NCBI GenBank assembly: GCA_964036275.1
Contig: OZ038433.1
Span: 42,461,836 to 42,525,835, forward strand
DNA length: 64,000 nt
DNA from: Litoditis marina
Lineage: Eukaryota > Nematoda > Chromadorea > Rhabditida > Rhabditidae
Direction: 5' to 3'
The first letter of the stretch is position 1; each line of letters starts with the position of its first letter. The notes under the pieces were generated by a model. That model searched no databases and was not told the DNA's origin. It saw only the letters and a program-made list of their open reading frames with translations. Position numbers and translations under genes: made by a program. Shown here in pieces: positions 43,054 to 56,757 of the stretch.

Positions 43054-45139
43054 TTACATATGTTGTACAACTCTATTAGTTCTATAACATATCCAAAATT
43101 CAGCCAATATAATGGTTTAGTTTTCGAATTAGGCTTCATTTTGGACCAGTGGCGTATTTTTAGACTTGAGCATACAGCGCTGACAGAATCAATCAGAGAG
43201 CCACGGGTCAACCTGCGAAACCCCGAAAATTTCGTATTTTACATTAGTTTTCCCTGAAATTCACATATGTTGTACAACTCTATTAGTTCTATAACATATC
43301 CAAAATTCAGCCAATATAATGGTTTAGTTTTCGAATTAGGCTTCATTTTGGACCAGTGGCGTATTTTTAGACTTGAGCATACAGCGCTGACAGAATCAAT
43401 CAGAGAGCCACGGGTCAACCTGCGAAACCCCGAAAATTTCGTATTTTACATTAGTTTTCCCTGAAATTCACATATGTTATACAACTCTATTAGTTCTATA
43501 ACATATCCAAAATTCAGCCAATATAATGGTTTAGTTTTCGAATTAGCCTTCGAACTAGGTTGACCGATTTTTTGGCATGGCTTAATCTTTTACTTGGGTT
43601 GACCGATTTTTTGGCATGGCTTAATCTTTTACTTGGAAATTTCGTATTTTACATTAGTTTTCCCTGAAATTCACATATGTTATACAACTCTATTAGTTCT
43701 ATAACATATCCAAAATTCAGCCAATATAATGGTTTAGTTTTCGAATTAGCCTTCGAACTAGGTTGACCGATTTTTTGGCATGGCTTAATCTTTTACTTGG
43801 GTTGACCGATTTTTTGGCATGGCTTAATCTTTTACTTGGAAATTTCGTATTTTACATTAGTTTTCCCTGAAACTTACATATGTTGTACAACTCTATTAGT
43901 TCTATAACATATCCAAAATTCAGCCAATATAATGGTTTAGTTTTCGAATTAGGCTTCATTCTGGACCAGTGGCGTATTTTTAGACTTGAGCATACAGCGC
44001 TGACAGAATCAATCAGAGAGCCACGGGTCAACCTGCGAAACCCCGAAAATTCCGTATTTTACATTAGTTTTCCCTGAAATTCACATATGTTATACAACTC
44101 TATTAGTTCTATAACATATCCAAAATTCAGCCAATATAATTGTTTAGTTTTCGAATTAGCCTTCGAACTAGGTTGACCGATTTTTTGGCATGGCTTAATC
44201 TTTTACTTGGGTTGACCGATTTTTTGGCATGGCTTAATCTTTTACTTGGAAATTTCGTATTTTACATTAGTTTTCCCTGAAATTCACATATGTTATACAA
44301 CTCTATTAGTTCTATAACATATCCAAAATTCAGCCAATATAATGGTTTAGTTTTCGAATTAGCCTTCGAACTAGGTTGACCGATTTTTTGGCATGGCTTA
44401 ATCTTTTACTTGGGTTGACCGATTTTTTGGCATGGCTTAATCTTTTACTTGGAAATTTCGTATTTTACATTAGTTTTCCCTGAAACTTACATATGTTGTA
44501 CAACTCTATTAGTTCTATAACATATCCAAAATTCAGCCAATATAATGGTTTAGTTTTCGAATTAGGCTTCATTCTGGACCAGTGGCGTATTTTTAGACTT
44601 GAGCATACAGCGCTGACAGAATCAATCAGAGAGCCACGGGTCAACCTGCGAAACCCCGAAAATTTCGTATTTTACATTAGTTTTCCCTGAAATTCACATA
44701 TGTTATACAACTCTATTAGTTCTATAACATATCCAAAATTCAGCCAATATAATGGTTTAGTTTTTGAATTGGGCTCCACTTTTTGCAAGATATTTTCTAC
44801 TTTATCACACTTGAGTCGGTAGGTTTGGCGAGTCGTTAGGATGGGACTAATAGTTTCGAAAGAAATTATTAATTTTCCCAACTACACATCGTAACGTGTC
44901 TTCGGACTAGCGGAGCGATAAACGTCTCTTTATTGAGACATTAGTAGCTGGTGTTGTAAATAGCCAATTTTTCGATTTTCGTATGTTTTGTCGGGTGTTT
45001 TGTGAAAATTCAAATTTAGCGAAAGCCGTTGTACGGTCGGTGAAAATTCCATGATTCGTTCAAAATTTGCCTTCTTATTGTTTTTCTAAATAATCACGGA
45101 ATTTTTGCTGATTTCTTCCACGACTCTCGCCCCCCTGCG
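43054..45139 (+). repeat. Intergenic spacer 2
   Basis: Type A/B repeats in the order A A B B A B B A, then the same unique 5' ETS-like segment. It is 613 bp (three repeats) longer than spacer 4. It has no 26S 3' end, no 37229-type hairpin and no 226-bp units. Confidence 0.88.
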
Positions 45140-45685
45140 TATCTGATTGATTCTGTCAGCGCTGTATGCTCAAGTAAAAGATTAAGCCATGCATGTAAAA
45201 AGTTCAACTTTTGTGAAACTGCGAACGGCTCATTAGAGCAGCTATCATTCTCTTCGGCTATCCTGATGGATAACTGCGGCAATTCTGGAGCTAATACATG
45301 CAATAAAGCCTCGACTTCGGAAGAGGTGCAGATATTAGTACAAACCAATCGTTTTCGGACGTAGTTTGTTGACTCTGAATACCGTAGCTTATCGACGGTT
45401 TATCCGTCGATAACCGAAAGAAGTGTCTGCCCTATCAACCAGATGGTAGTCTATTAGTCTACCATGGTTATCACGGGTAACGGAGAATAAGGGTTCGACT
45501 CCGGAGAGGGAGCCTTAGAAACGGCTACCACATCCAAGGAAGGCAGCAGGCGCGTAACTTATCCACTACTTCAGTGAGATAGTGACTAAAAATAAAAAGA
45601 CCGATCCTATGGATCGGTTATTTCAATGAGTTGAGCTTAAATAGCTCTTCGAGGACCCAGTGGAGGGCAAGTCTGGTGCCAGCAG
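45140..45685 (+). rRNA. 18S rRNA fragment, first 546 nt
   Basis: Identical by eye to copy 1 up to GGTGCCAGCAG, then cut and fused to the R4 3' tail. Confidence 0.93.
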
Positions 45686-45850
45686 TAAGCTTGCGAACGA
45701 ATCTTAATCGTGTCCCGTACTGTGAGACTCGAGAGCGGGAGGAGGCATGTATTTGCGGATCGCCGTCACTAGGGCGTAGTAGGGTTCATTGAGAATCTTG
45801 CAATCCAGATAATTGCTGGCGTTCTATGATTACCATCAATAAAGTGGATG
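45686..45850 (+). mobile_element. R4: R4 3' tail fragment
   Basis: 165 nt equal to 35905-36069, starting TAAGCTTGCGAACG. The break shares the bases AG with the full element at its left edge, consistent with a deletion between an 18S gene and an R4-bearing 26S gene. Confidence 0.9.
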
Positions 45851-45883
<33 letters not shown>

Positions 45884-45894
45884 ACTGTCCCTAA

Positions 45895-45934
<40 letters not shown>

Positions 45935-45940
45935 CAAATA

Positions 45941-45978
<38 letters not shown>

Positions 45979-46349
45979 TTGACATTGTGAAGAGTCATGA
46001 GAGGTGTAGCATAGGTGGGAGACTTCGGTCGCCAATGAAATACCACCACTTTCATCGATTCTTTACTTATTCGGTAAGGCGAGGATTGGGCTTCGGCTCT
46101 TTCTTCTTAGTGTTAAGCGTGGTCACCTGGTGACTGCGTGACTCTCGCCGAAGACAGTGTCAGGCGGGGAGTTTGACTGGGGCGGTACATCTGTCAAATC
46201 GTAACGCAGGTGTCCTAAGGCTAGCTCAGAGAGGACGGAAACCTCTCGTAGAGCAAAAGGGCAAAAGCTCGCTTGATCTTGACTTTCAGTACGAGTACAG
46301 ACCGCGAAAGCGTGGCCTATCGATCCTTTTAATCCAGATTGTTTCTGGT

Positions 46350-46393
<44 letters not shown>

Positions 46394-46416
46394 AGCCAAG
46401 CGTCCATAGCGACGTT

Positions 46417-46454
<38 letters not shown>

Positions 46455-46496
46455 CGAAGCAGAATTCGCCAAGCGTTGGATTGTTCACCCACTAAT

Positions 46497-46551
<55 letters not shown>

Positions 46552-46956
46552 TAGACTAATTGTTGCGATAGTATTCTACTTTAGTACGAGAGGAACAAGT
46601 AGTACTAACATTTGGTTCATGGACTTGGTCGAAAGGCCAATGGTCCGAAGCTACCATTAGTGGGATTATGACTGAACGCCTCTAAGTCAGAATCCCGTCT
46701 AGTCAAGGCAGCAATAACTTTGCTTCCCGGTGTCGGGAGGCATCTCTATCTCGTGGTAACGCGAGAGCTTATGCCCTATTATATGGCCTGGCCGAGGAAG
46801 GGAATCTTCCTTGGTTGCCAAAGCCGGATCACTCTGGTTCAATGTCGGGGCGCAAAATCACTTGCATACGACTTGTATACTGGTCAAGGTGTTGTATCCA
46901 GTAGAGCAGTCTCTTTATACTGCGATCTGTTGAGACTATCCTTTGATTGGGTGCTT
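45851..46956 (+). rRNA. 26S rRNA fragment, 3' third
   Basis: Equal to 36070-37175, including the R4 duplication sequence. Preceded by the R4 tail, so it derives from an inserted gene. Confidence 0.9.
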
Positions 46957-49554
46957 TGTTATTGCTTTGTTTCCCGGGACCTATGAAGCGACCGGGTTTA
47001 GGGGTCGGAGCAAATCCCAAGTGCGGAGCACTTGGGATTTGCGCTCGATACCTCACGGGGCAATTTATTTTCAATACGTTGGATACCATTTGAAAATGCC
47101 CTTAAGCGTAACGTTAAAGTGAGTTTCTAAGGACCCAAAGTTCGATTTTCCCTAACGTAAAATTTGCCGTTCTGGGGGTAGTCCAAAGGCACTTTTGAGG
47201 GGTATGGGGTAGCAAATTGAGGTTAACTTTACTTTTTAGACTGTTTTGGGGCTTAAGTAGGTTAAGGTTATCACGTTAGGGTCGTTTAAGTAGAATTTCA
47301 AGAGTTAGGAGAGGCCAGCGGATCGTGGGACTGTTGGACAACTGTTCGTTTGGCACTGTAGCCCTTTCGACCTTTTTGCCCAATTGTCTAACTATCTGTG
47401 AATTACTCTGTGTTTGGGATGTTGAGGTAGTAAATATTGTTACGTTAGGGTCCATTAGGTGAACGTTACCGTTGTTTAGGGTGTTAGGTTTAGTTTTCGA
47501 ATTAGCCTTTGTAAAAGTTCAACTTTTGTGAAACTGCGAACGGCTCATTAGTGCAGCTATCATTCTCGGTTTTACTTGGGTTGACCGATTTTTTGGCATG
47601 GCTTAATCTTTTACTTGGAAATTCCGTATTTTACATTAATTTTCCCTGAAATTCACATATGTTATACAACTCTGTTAGTTAAGTAACATATCCAAAATTC
47701 AGCCAATATAATGGTTTAGTTTTTGAATTAGCCTTTGTAAAAGTTCAACTTTTGTGAAACTGCGAACGGCTCATTAGTGCAGCTATCATTCTCGGTTTTA
47801 CTTGGGTTGACCGATTTTTTGGCATGGCTTAATCTTTTACTTGGAAATTCCGTATTTTACATTAATTTTCCCTGAAATTCACATATGTTATACAACTCTG
47901 TTAGTTAAGTAACATATCCAAAATTCAGCCAATATAATGGTTTAGTTTTTGAATTAACCTTCGAACTAGGTTGACCGATTTTTTGGCATGGCTTAATCTT
48001 TTACTTGGGTTGACCGATTTTTTGGCATGGCTTAATCTTTTACTTGGAAATTTCGTATTTTACATTAGTTTTCCCTGAAACTTACATATGTTGTACAACT
48101 CTATTAGTTCTATAACATATCCAAAATTCAGCCAATATAATGGTTTAGTTTTCGAATTAGGCTTCATTTTGGACCAGTGGCGTATTTTTAGACTTGAGCA
48201 TACAGCGCTGACAGAATCAATCAGAGAGCCACGGGTCAACCTGCGAAACCCCGAAAATTTCGTATTTTACATTAGTTTTCCCTGAAATTCACATATGTTG
48301 TACAACTCTATTAGTTCTATAACATATCCAAAATTCAGCCAATATAATGGTTTAGTTTTCGAATTAGGCTTCATTTTGGACCAGTGGCGTATTTTTAGAC
48401 TTGAGCATACAGCGCTGACAGAATCAATCAGAGAGCCACGGGTCAACCTGCGAAACCCCGAAAATTTCGTATTTTACATTAGTTTTCCCTGAAATTCACA
48501 TATGTTATACAACTCTATTAGTTCTATAACATATCCAAAATTCAGCCAATATAATGGTTTAGTTTTCGAATTAGCCTTCGAACTAGGTTGACCGATTTTT
48601 TGGCATGGCTTAATCTTTTACTTGGGTTGACCGATTTTTTGGCATGGCTTAATCTTTTACTTGGAAATTTCGTATTTTACATTAGTTTTCCCTGAAATTC
48701 ACATATGTTATACAACTCTATTAGTTCTATAACATATCCAAAATTCAGCCAATATAATGGTTTAGTTTTCGAATTAGCCTTCGAACTAGGCTGACCGATT
48801 TTTTGGCATGGCTTAATCTTTTACTTGGGTTGACCGATTTTTTGGCATGGCTTAATCTTTTACTTGGAAATTTCGTATTTTACATTAGTTTTCCCTGAAA
48901 CTTACATATGTTGTACAACTCTATTAGTTCTATAACATATCCAAAATTCAGCCAATATAATGGTTTAGTTTTCGAATTAGGCTTCATTCTGGACCAGTGG
49001 CGTATTTTTAGACTTGAGCATACAGCGCTGACAGAATCAATCAGAGAGCCACGGGTCAACCTGCGAAACCCCGAAAATTTCGTATTTTACATTAGTTTTC
49101 CCTGAAATTCACATATGTTATACAACTCTATTAGTTCTATAACATATCCAAAATTCAGCCAATATAATGGTTTAGTTTTTGAATTGGGCTCCACTTTTTG
49201 CAAGATATTTTCTACTTTATCACACTTGAGTCGGTAGGTTTGGCGAGTCGTTAGGATGGGACTAATAGTTTCGAAAGAAATTATTAATTTTCCCAACTAC
49301 ACATCGTAACGTGTCTTCGGACTAGCGGAGCGATAAACGTCTCTTTATTGAGACATTAGTAGCTGGTGTTGTAAATAGCCAATTTTTCGATTTTCGTATG
49401 TTTTGTCGGGTGTTTTGTGAAAATTCAAATTTAGCGAAAGCCGTTGTACGGTCGGTGAAAATTCCATGATTCGTTCAAAATTTGCCTTCTTATTGTTTTT
49501 CTAAATAATCACGGAATTTTTGCTGATTTCTTCCACGACTCTCGCCCCCCTGCG
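46957..49554 (+). repeat. Intergenic spacer 3
   Basis: A copy of spacer 1 at an offset of exactly 9781 bp; one difference seen (GGCTGACCG for GGTTGACCG near 48790). Confidence 0.9.
47010..47042 (+). terminator. 15-bp perfect hairpin downstream of 26S, copy 2
   Basis: Same stem and GGA loop as 37229-37261. Confidence 0.55.
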
Positions 49555-50658
49555 TATCTGATTGATTCTGTCAGCGCTGTATGCTCAAGTAAAAGATTAA
49601 GCCATGCATGTAAAAAGTTCAACTTTTGTGAAACTGCGAACGGCTCATTAGAGCAGCTATCATTCTCTTCGGCTATCCTGATGGATAACTGCGGCAATTC
49701 TGGAGCTAATACATGCAATAAAGCCTCGACTTCGGAAGAGGTGCAGATATTAGTACAAACCAATCGTTTTCGGACGTAGTTTGTTGACTCTGAATACCGT
49801 AGCTTATCGACGGTTTATCCGTCGATAACCGAAAGAAGTGTCTGCCCTATCAACCAGATGGTAGTCTATTAGTCTACCATGGTTATCACGGGTAACGGAG
49901 AATAAGGGTTCGACTCCGGAGAGGGAGCCTTAGAAACGGCTACCACATCCAAGGAAGGCAGCAGGCGCGTAACTTATCCACTACTTCAGTGAGATAGTGA
50001 CTAAAAATAAAAAGACCGATCCTATGGATCGGTTATTTCAATGAGTTGAGCTTAAATAGCTCTTCGAGGACCCAGTGGAGGGCAAGTCTGGTGCCAGCAG
50101 CCGCGGTAATTCCAGCTCCACTAGTGTAAATCGTCATTGCTGCGGTTAAAAAGCTCGTAGTTGGATCTGAGTCACGTACGTTGGTTCGCCTCTGGCGTTA
50201 ATCTTCGTTGTGACTATTTTGCTGGTTTTCTGTGGGTAACTTCGGTTCCTGCAGTGGCTAGCGAGTTTACTTTGAATAAATTAGAGTGCTCAAAACAAGC
50301 GATTGCTTGAATGCTCGATCATGGAATAATAAAAGAGGACTTCGGTTCTATTTATTGGTTCAAGAACTGAATTAATGGTTAAGAGGGACAATTCGGGGGC
50401 ATTCGTATCCCTGCGCGAGAGGTGAAATTCGTGGACCGCAGGGGGACGCCCAAAAGCGAAAGCATTTGCCAAGAATGTCTTCATTAATCAAGAACGAAAG
50501 TCAGAGGTTCGAAGGCGATTAGATACCGCCCTAGTTCTGACCGTAAACTATGCCATCTAGCGATCCGATGGGGCATCTTTGCCTCGTCGGGGAGCTTCCC
50601 GGAAACGAAAGTCTTTCGGTTCCTGGGGTAGTATGGTTGCAAAGCTGAAACTTAAAGA

Positions 50659-50692
<34 letters not shown>

Positions 50693-51125
50693 GCGGCTTA
50701 ATTTGACTCAACACGGGAAAACTCACCCGGCCCGGACACCGTTAGGATTGACAGATTGAAAGCTCTTTCTCGATTTGGTGGTTGGTGGTGCATGGCCGTT
50801 CTTAGTTGGTGGAGCGATTTGTCTGGTTTATTCCGATAACGAGCGAGACTCTAGCCTACTAAATAGTTTCTGGATCTTTTAGTCCAGTTAACTTCTTAGA
50901 GGGATAAGCGGTGTTTAACCGCACGAGATTGAGCGATAACAGGTCTGTGATGCCCTTAGATGTCCGGGGCTGCACGCGCGCTACACTGGAAGAATCAGCT
51001 GGTCTTCCATTGCCGAAAGGTATTGGTAAACCGTTGAAACTCTTCCGTGACCGGGATAGGGAATTGTAATTATTTCCCTTGAACGAGGAATTCCTAGTAA
51101 GTGTGAGTCATCAGCTCACGTTGAT

Positions 51126-51160
<35 letters not shown>

Positions 51161-51307
51161 GTCCGGGACTGAGCTGTTTCGAGAAGAGTGAGGACTGCTG
51201 CAGCGAGGCTTCGGCTTTACTGTGATGGAAATCACTTTAATCGCAATGGCTTGAACCGGGCAAAAGTCGTAACAAGGTACCTGTAGGTGAACCTGCAGGT
51301 GGATCAT
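49555..51307 (+). rRNA. 18S rRNA, complete copy 2
   Basis: Same as copy 1 except A for G at 50643, inside the conserved region just before AAACTTAAAGAAATTGACGG. That site is normally strongly conserved, so this copy may be drifting. Confidence 0.96.
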
Positions 51308-51649
51308 CGCTGACCTTCAATGGAATTTCGGCTTTGGTCCTGAGAGTCAGTGGCAAGTGTTGTTTCGGACTTAGTCTGATTCAGCTGGCTCTCAACCACC
51401 TCTCTAGCTCATTGTGAGGCGTCGAGTTTACCGGAGTCGTTTGAGTGACGATGGATGGTTTTCGCGTAGTTCCTGACTTTGTAGACTTAATGACAGAGCT
51501 ACTACTGTCACCTCGCAAGTATTTTCGCTGGCTACTGCATGCTACACGCAAGTTACCCGCAAGGGGAGCCTCAATGATCCTTAACGGACAGCGTCAATAC
51601 ACCTTTCCCTTTAACTAATTGTTTTTGTAACAGTTCGCAAGAACTACTG
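51308..51649 (+). other. ITS1, copy 2
   Basis: Same as copy 1. Confidence 0.8.
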
Positions 51650-51807
51650 TACTAGCTTTAGCGATGGATCGGTCGATTCGCGTATCGATGAAAAACGCAG
51701 CAAACTGCGTTATTTACCACGAATTGCAGACGCTTTGAGTGGTGAAATTTTGAACGCACAGCGCCGTTGGGACTATTCCCTTCGGCACGTCTGGTTCAGG
51801 GTTGTTT
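51650..51807 (+). rRNA. 5.8S rRNA, complete copy 2
   Basis: Same as copy 1. Confidence 0.9.
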
Positions 51808-52004
51808 AACTACTACCAAGTGGCTACTTACTTGGTTTGTCGGTTGGCTGCATGCAAATGTACCCTTCCTTAGTTAAGAATAACAGCAACATTCGTCTTT
51901 GACGTATTGTAGGTTGATTCGCATGACACTGCGTCTTCTCTCGCATGACTACCGTGAGAGTTGACGTGGCTACTTGTGTCGGCGTTTCATTCCTTGCTAA
52001 CGCA
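51808..52004 (+). other. ITS2, copy 2
   Basis: Same as copy 1. Confidence 0.8.
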
Positions 52005-52834
52005 ACCTGAGCTCAGTCGTGATTACCCGCCGAACTTAAGCATATCATTCAGCGGAGGAAAAGAAACTAACTAGGATTCCCATAGTAACGGCGAGTGAAC
52101 AGGGAAGAGCCCAGCGCTGAATCTCTCGGTCTAAGGCCGCTGAGAACTGTAGCGTATAGGTATGATTTTCTAGCATTACTGCATGTTCGAAGTCCCTTTG
52201 ATAGGGGCCACAGTCCTGAGAGGGTGCGAGACCTGTACGAACAGTGGTATTGTTGGTTGATTGTTCCTTGGAGTCGGGTTGCTTGAAAGTGCAGCCTTAA
52301 GTGGGTGATAAACTTCATCTAAGGCTAAATATAGACGCGAATTCGATAGCAAACAAGTACCGTGAGGGAAAGTTGCAAAGAACTTTGAAGAGAGAGTTCA
52401 AGAGAACGTGAAATCGCTGGAGTGGAACCGGAGAGAGTTGACGTAACTGGGTGGCTAAGTTTGTTGAACTCGCTTAATTGCGTTTTCATAGAATGGTTGC
52501 TGCTTATGGTTGCGCTGGTGGCGTTGATTGTGTTAGCTGACCCGTGTAATGTTGCCCACTTCGGTGGTGTCTTGTTTGCGGTTAGGTTAATCACGGTTAA
52601 CGTTTAGCTTTGCTTGCAGAGTGCCAGTGTGAAAGTCGACCACCTTTCCGACCCGTCTTGAAACACGGACCGAGGAGTGTAACTTGTACGCGAGTCAAAG
52701 GGTTGTAAACCCCACGGCGAAATGAAAGTAAAGGCCGGTTAACCGGTTGACATAGGATCCGTTCTTTGAGCGGCGCACTATGGCCCTGTCTTGTCTGCTT
52801 GCAGATGGGCAGAGGAAGAGCGTACAGGTTGCGA
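52005..52834 (+). rRNA. 26S rRNA fragment, first 830 nt, second copy
   Basis: Breaks at the same base as the fragment at 42224-43053 and enters the same spacer repeat. Confidence 0.93.
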
Positions 52835-54307
52835 TTACATATGTTGTACAACTCTATTAGTTCTATAACATATCCAAAATTCAGCCAATATAATGGTTTA
52901 GTTTTCGAATTAGGCTTCATTTTGGACCAGTGGCGTATTTTTAGACTTGAGCATACAGCGCTGACAGAATCAATCAGAGAGCCACGGGTCAACCTGCGAA
53001 ACCCCGAAAATTTCGTATTTTACATTAGTTTTCCCTGAAATTCACATATGTTGTACAACTCTATTAGTTCTATAACATATCCAAAATTCAGCCAATATAA
53101 TGGTTTAGTTTTCGAATTAGGCTTCATTTTGGACCAGTGGCGTATTTTTAGACTTGAGCATACAGCGCTGACAGAATCAATCAGAGAGCCACGGGTCAAC
53201 CTGCGAAACCCCGAAAATTTCGTATTTTACATTAGTTTTCCCTGAAATTCACATATGTTATACAACTCTATTAGTTCTATAACATATCCAAAATTCAGCC
53301 AATATAATGGTTTAGTTTTCGAATTAGCCTTCGAACTAGGTTGACCGATTTTTTGGCATGGCTTAATCTTTTACTTGGGTTGACCGATTTTTTGGCATGG
53401 CTTAATCTTTTACTTGGAAATTTCGTATTTTACATTAGTTTTCCCTGAAATTCACATATGTTATACAACTCTATTAGTTCTATAACATATCCAAAATTCA
53501 GCCAATATAATGGTTTAGTTTTCGAATTAGCCTTCGAACTAGGTTGACCGATTTTTTGGCATGGCTTAATCTTTTACTTGGGTTGACCGATTTTTTGGCA
53601 TGGCTTAATCTTTTACTTGGAAATTTCGTATTTTACATTAGTTTTCCCTGAAACTTACATATGTTGTACAACTCTATTAGTTCTATAACATATCCAAAAT
53701 TCAGCCAATATAATGGTTTAGTTTTCGAATTAGGCTTCATTCTGGACCAGTGGCGTATTTTTAGACTTGAGCATACAGCGCTGACAGAATCAATCAGAGA
53801 GCCACGGGTCAACCTGCGAAACCCCGAAAATTTCGTATTTTACATTAGTTTTCCCTGAAATTCACATATGTTATACAACTCTATTAGTTCTATAACATAT
53901 CCAAAATTCAGCCAATATAATGGTTTAGTTTTTGAATTGGGCTCCACTTTTTGCAAGATATTTTCTACTTTATCACACTTGAGTCGGTAGGTTTGGCGAG
54001 TCGTTAGGATGGGACTAATAGTTTCGAAAGAAATTATTAATTTTCCCAACTACACATCGTAACGTGTCTTCGGACTAGCGGAGCGATAAACGTCTCTTTA
54101 TTGAGACATTAGTAGCTGGTGTTGTAAATAGCCAATTTTTCGATTTTCGTATGTTTTGTCGGGTGTTTTGTGAAAATTCAAATTTAGCGAAAGCCGTTGT
54201 ACGGTCGGTGAAAATTCCATGATTCGTTCAAAATTTGCCTTCTTATTGTTTTTCTAAATAATCACGGAATTTTTGCTGATTTCTTCCACGACTCTCGCCC
54301 CCCTGCG
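52835..54307 (+). repeat. Intergenic spacer 4
   Basis: Repeat order A A B B A, then the 5' ETS-like unique segment. Shortest of the spacers. Confidence 0.88.
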
Positions 54308-55411
54308 TATCTGATTGATTCTGTCAGCGCTGTATGCTCAAGTAAAAGATTAAGCCATGCATGTAAAAAGTTCAACTTTTGTGAAACTGCGAACGGCTCA
54401 TTAGAGCAGCTATCATTCTCTTCGGCTATCCTGATGGATAACTGCGGCAATTCTGGAGCTAATACATGCAATAAAGCCTCGACTTCGGAAGAGGTGCAGA
54501 TATTAGTACAAACCAATCGTTTTCGGACGTAGTTTGTTGACTCTGAATACCGTAGCTTATCGACGGTTTATCCGTCGATAACCGAAAGAAGTGTCTGCCC
54601 TATCAACCAGATGGTAGTCTATTAGTCTACCATGGTTATCACGGGTAACGGAGAATAAGGGTTCGACTCCGGAGAGGGAGCCTTAGAAACGGCTACCACA
54701 TCCAAGGAAGGCAGCAGGCGCGTAACTTATCCACTACTTCAGTGAGATAGTGACTAAAAATAAAAAGACCGATCCTATGGATCGGTTATTTCAATGAGTT
54801 GAGCTTAAATAGCTCTTCGAGGACCCAGTGGAGGGCAAGTCTGGTGCCAGCAGCCGCGGTAATTCCAGCTCCACTAGTGTAAATCGTCATTGCTGCGGTT
54901 AAAAAGCTCGTAGTTGGATCTGAGTCACGTACGTTGGTTCGCCTCTGGCGTTAATCTTCGTTGTGACTATTTTGCTGGTTTTCTGTGGGTAACTTCGGTT
55001 CCTGCAGTGGCTAGCGAGTTTACTTTGAATAAATTAGAGTGCTCAAAACAAGCGATTGCTTGAATGCTCGATCATGGAATAATAAAAGAGGACTTCGGTT
55101 CTATTTATTGGTTCAAGAACTGAATTAATGGTTAAGAGGGACAATTCGGGGGCATTCGTATCCCTGCGCGAGAGGTGAAATTCGTGGACCGCAGGGGGAC
55201 GCCCAAAAGCGAAAGCATTTGCCAAGAATGTCTTCATTAATCAAGAACGAAAGTCAGAGGTTCGAAGGCGATTAGATACCGCCCTAGTTCTGACCGTAAA
55301 CTATGCCATCTAGCGATCCGATGGGGCATCTTTGCCTCGTCGGGGAGCTTCCCGGAAACGAAAGTCTTTCGGTTCCTGGGGTAGTATGGTTGCAAGGCTG
55401 AAACTTAAAGA

Positions 55412-55445
<34 letters not shown>

Positions 55446-55878
55446 GCGGCTTAATTTGACTCAACACGGGAAAACTCACCCGGCCCGGACACCGTTAGGA
55501 TTGACAGATTGAAAGCTCTTTCTCGATTTGGTGGTTGGTGGTGCATGGCCGTTCTTAGTTGGTGGAGCGATTTGTCTGGTTTATTCCGATAACGAGCGAG
55601 ACTCTAGCCTACTAAATAGTTTCTGGATCTTTTAGTCCAGTTAACTTCTTAGAGGGATAAGCGGTGTTTAACCGCACGAGATTGAGCGATAACAGGTCTG
55701 TGATGCCCTTAGATGTCCGGGGCTGCACGCGCGCTACACTGGAAGAATCAGCTGGTCTTCCATTGCCGAAAGGTATTGGTAAACCGTTGAAACTCTTCCG
55801 TGACCGGGATAGGGAATTGTAATTATTTCCCTTGAACGAGGAATTCCTAGTAAGTGTGAGTCATCAGCTCACGTTGAT

Positions 55879-55913
<35 letters not shown>

Positions 55914-56060
55914 GTCCGGGACTGAGCTGTTTCGAGAAGAGTGAGGACTGCTGCAGCGAGGCTTCGGCTTTACTGTGATGGAAATCACTTTAATCGCAAT
56001 GGCTTGAACCGGGCAAAAGTCGTAACAAGGTACCTGTAGGTGAACCTGCAGGTGGATCAT
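54308..56060 (+). rRNA. 18S rRNA, complete copy 3
   Basis: No difference from copy 1 seen by eye. Confidence 0.96.
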
Positions 56061-56402
56061 CGCTGACCTTCAATGGAATTTCGGCTTTGGTCCTGAGAGT
56101 CAGTGGCAAGTGTTGTTTCGGACTTAGTCTGATTCAGCTGGCTCTCAACCACCTCTCTAGCTCATTGTGAGGCGTCGAGTTTACCGGAGTCGTTTGAGTG
56201 ACGATGGATGGTTTTCGCGTAGTTCCTGACTTTGTAGACTTAATGACAGAGCTACTACTGTCACCTCGCAAGTATTTTCGCTGGCTACTGCATGCTACAC
56301 GCAAGTTACCCGCAAGGGGAGCCTCAATGATCCTTAACGGACAGCGTCAATACACCTTTCCCTTTAACTAATTGTTTTTGTAACAGTTCGCAAGAACTAC
56401 TG
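56061..56402 (+). other. ITS1, copy 3
   Basis: Same as copy 1. Confidence 0.8.
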
Positions 56403-56560
56403 TACTAGCTTTAGCGATGGATCGGTCGATTCGCGTATCGATGAAAAACGCAGCAAACTGCGTTATTTACCACGAATTGCAGACGCTTTGAGTGGTGAAA
56501 TTTTGAACGCACAGCGCCGTTGGGACTATTCCCTTCGGCACGTCTGGTTCAGGGTTGTTT
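56403..56560 (+). rRNA. 5.8S rRNA, complete copy 3
   Basis: Same as copy 1. Confidence 0.9.
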
Positions 56561-56757
56561 AACTACTACCAAGTGGCTACTTACTTGGTTTGTCGGTTGG
56601 CTGCATGCAAATGTACCCTTCCTTAGTTAAGAATAACAGCAACATTCGTCTTTGACGTATTGTAGGTTGATTCGCATGACACTGCGTCTTCTCTCGCATG
56701 ACTACCGTGAGAGTTGACGTGGCTACTTGTGTCGGCGTTTCATTCCTTGCTAACGCA
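56561..56757 (+). other. ITS2, copy 3
   Basis: Same as copy 1. Confidence 0.8.

Noticed and set aside
38307..54049. Repeated 65-aa ORF beginning MLYNSISSITYPKFSQ
   Set aside because: It is the translation of the 207-bp type A spacer repeat, which includes antisense 18S sequence; not a gene.
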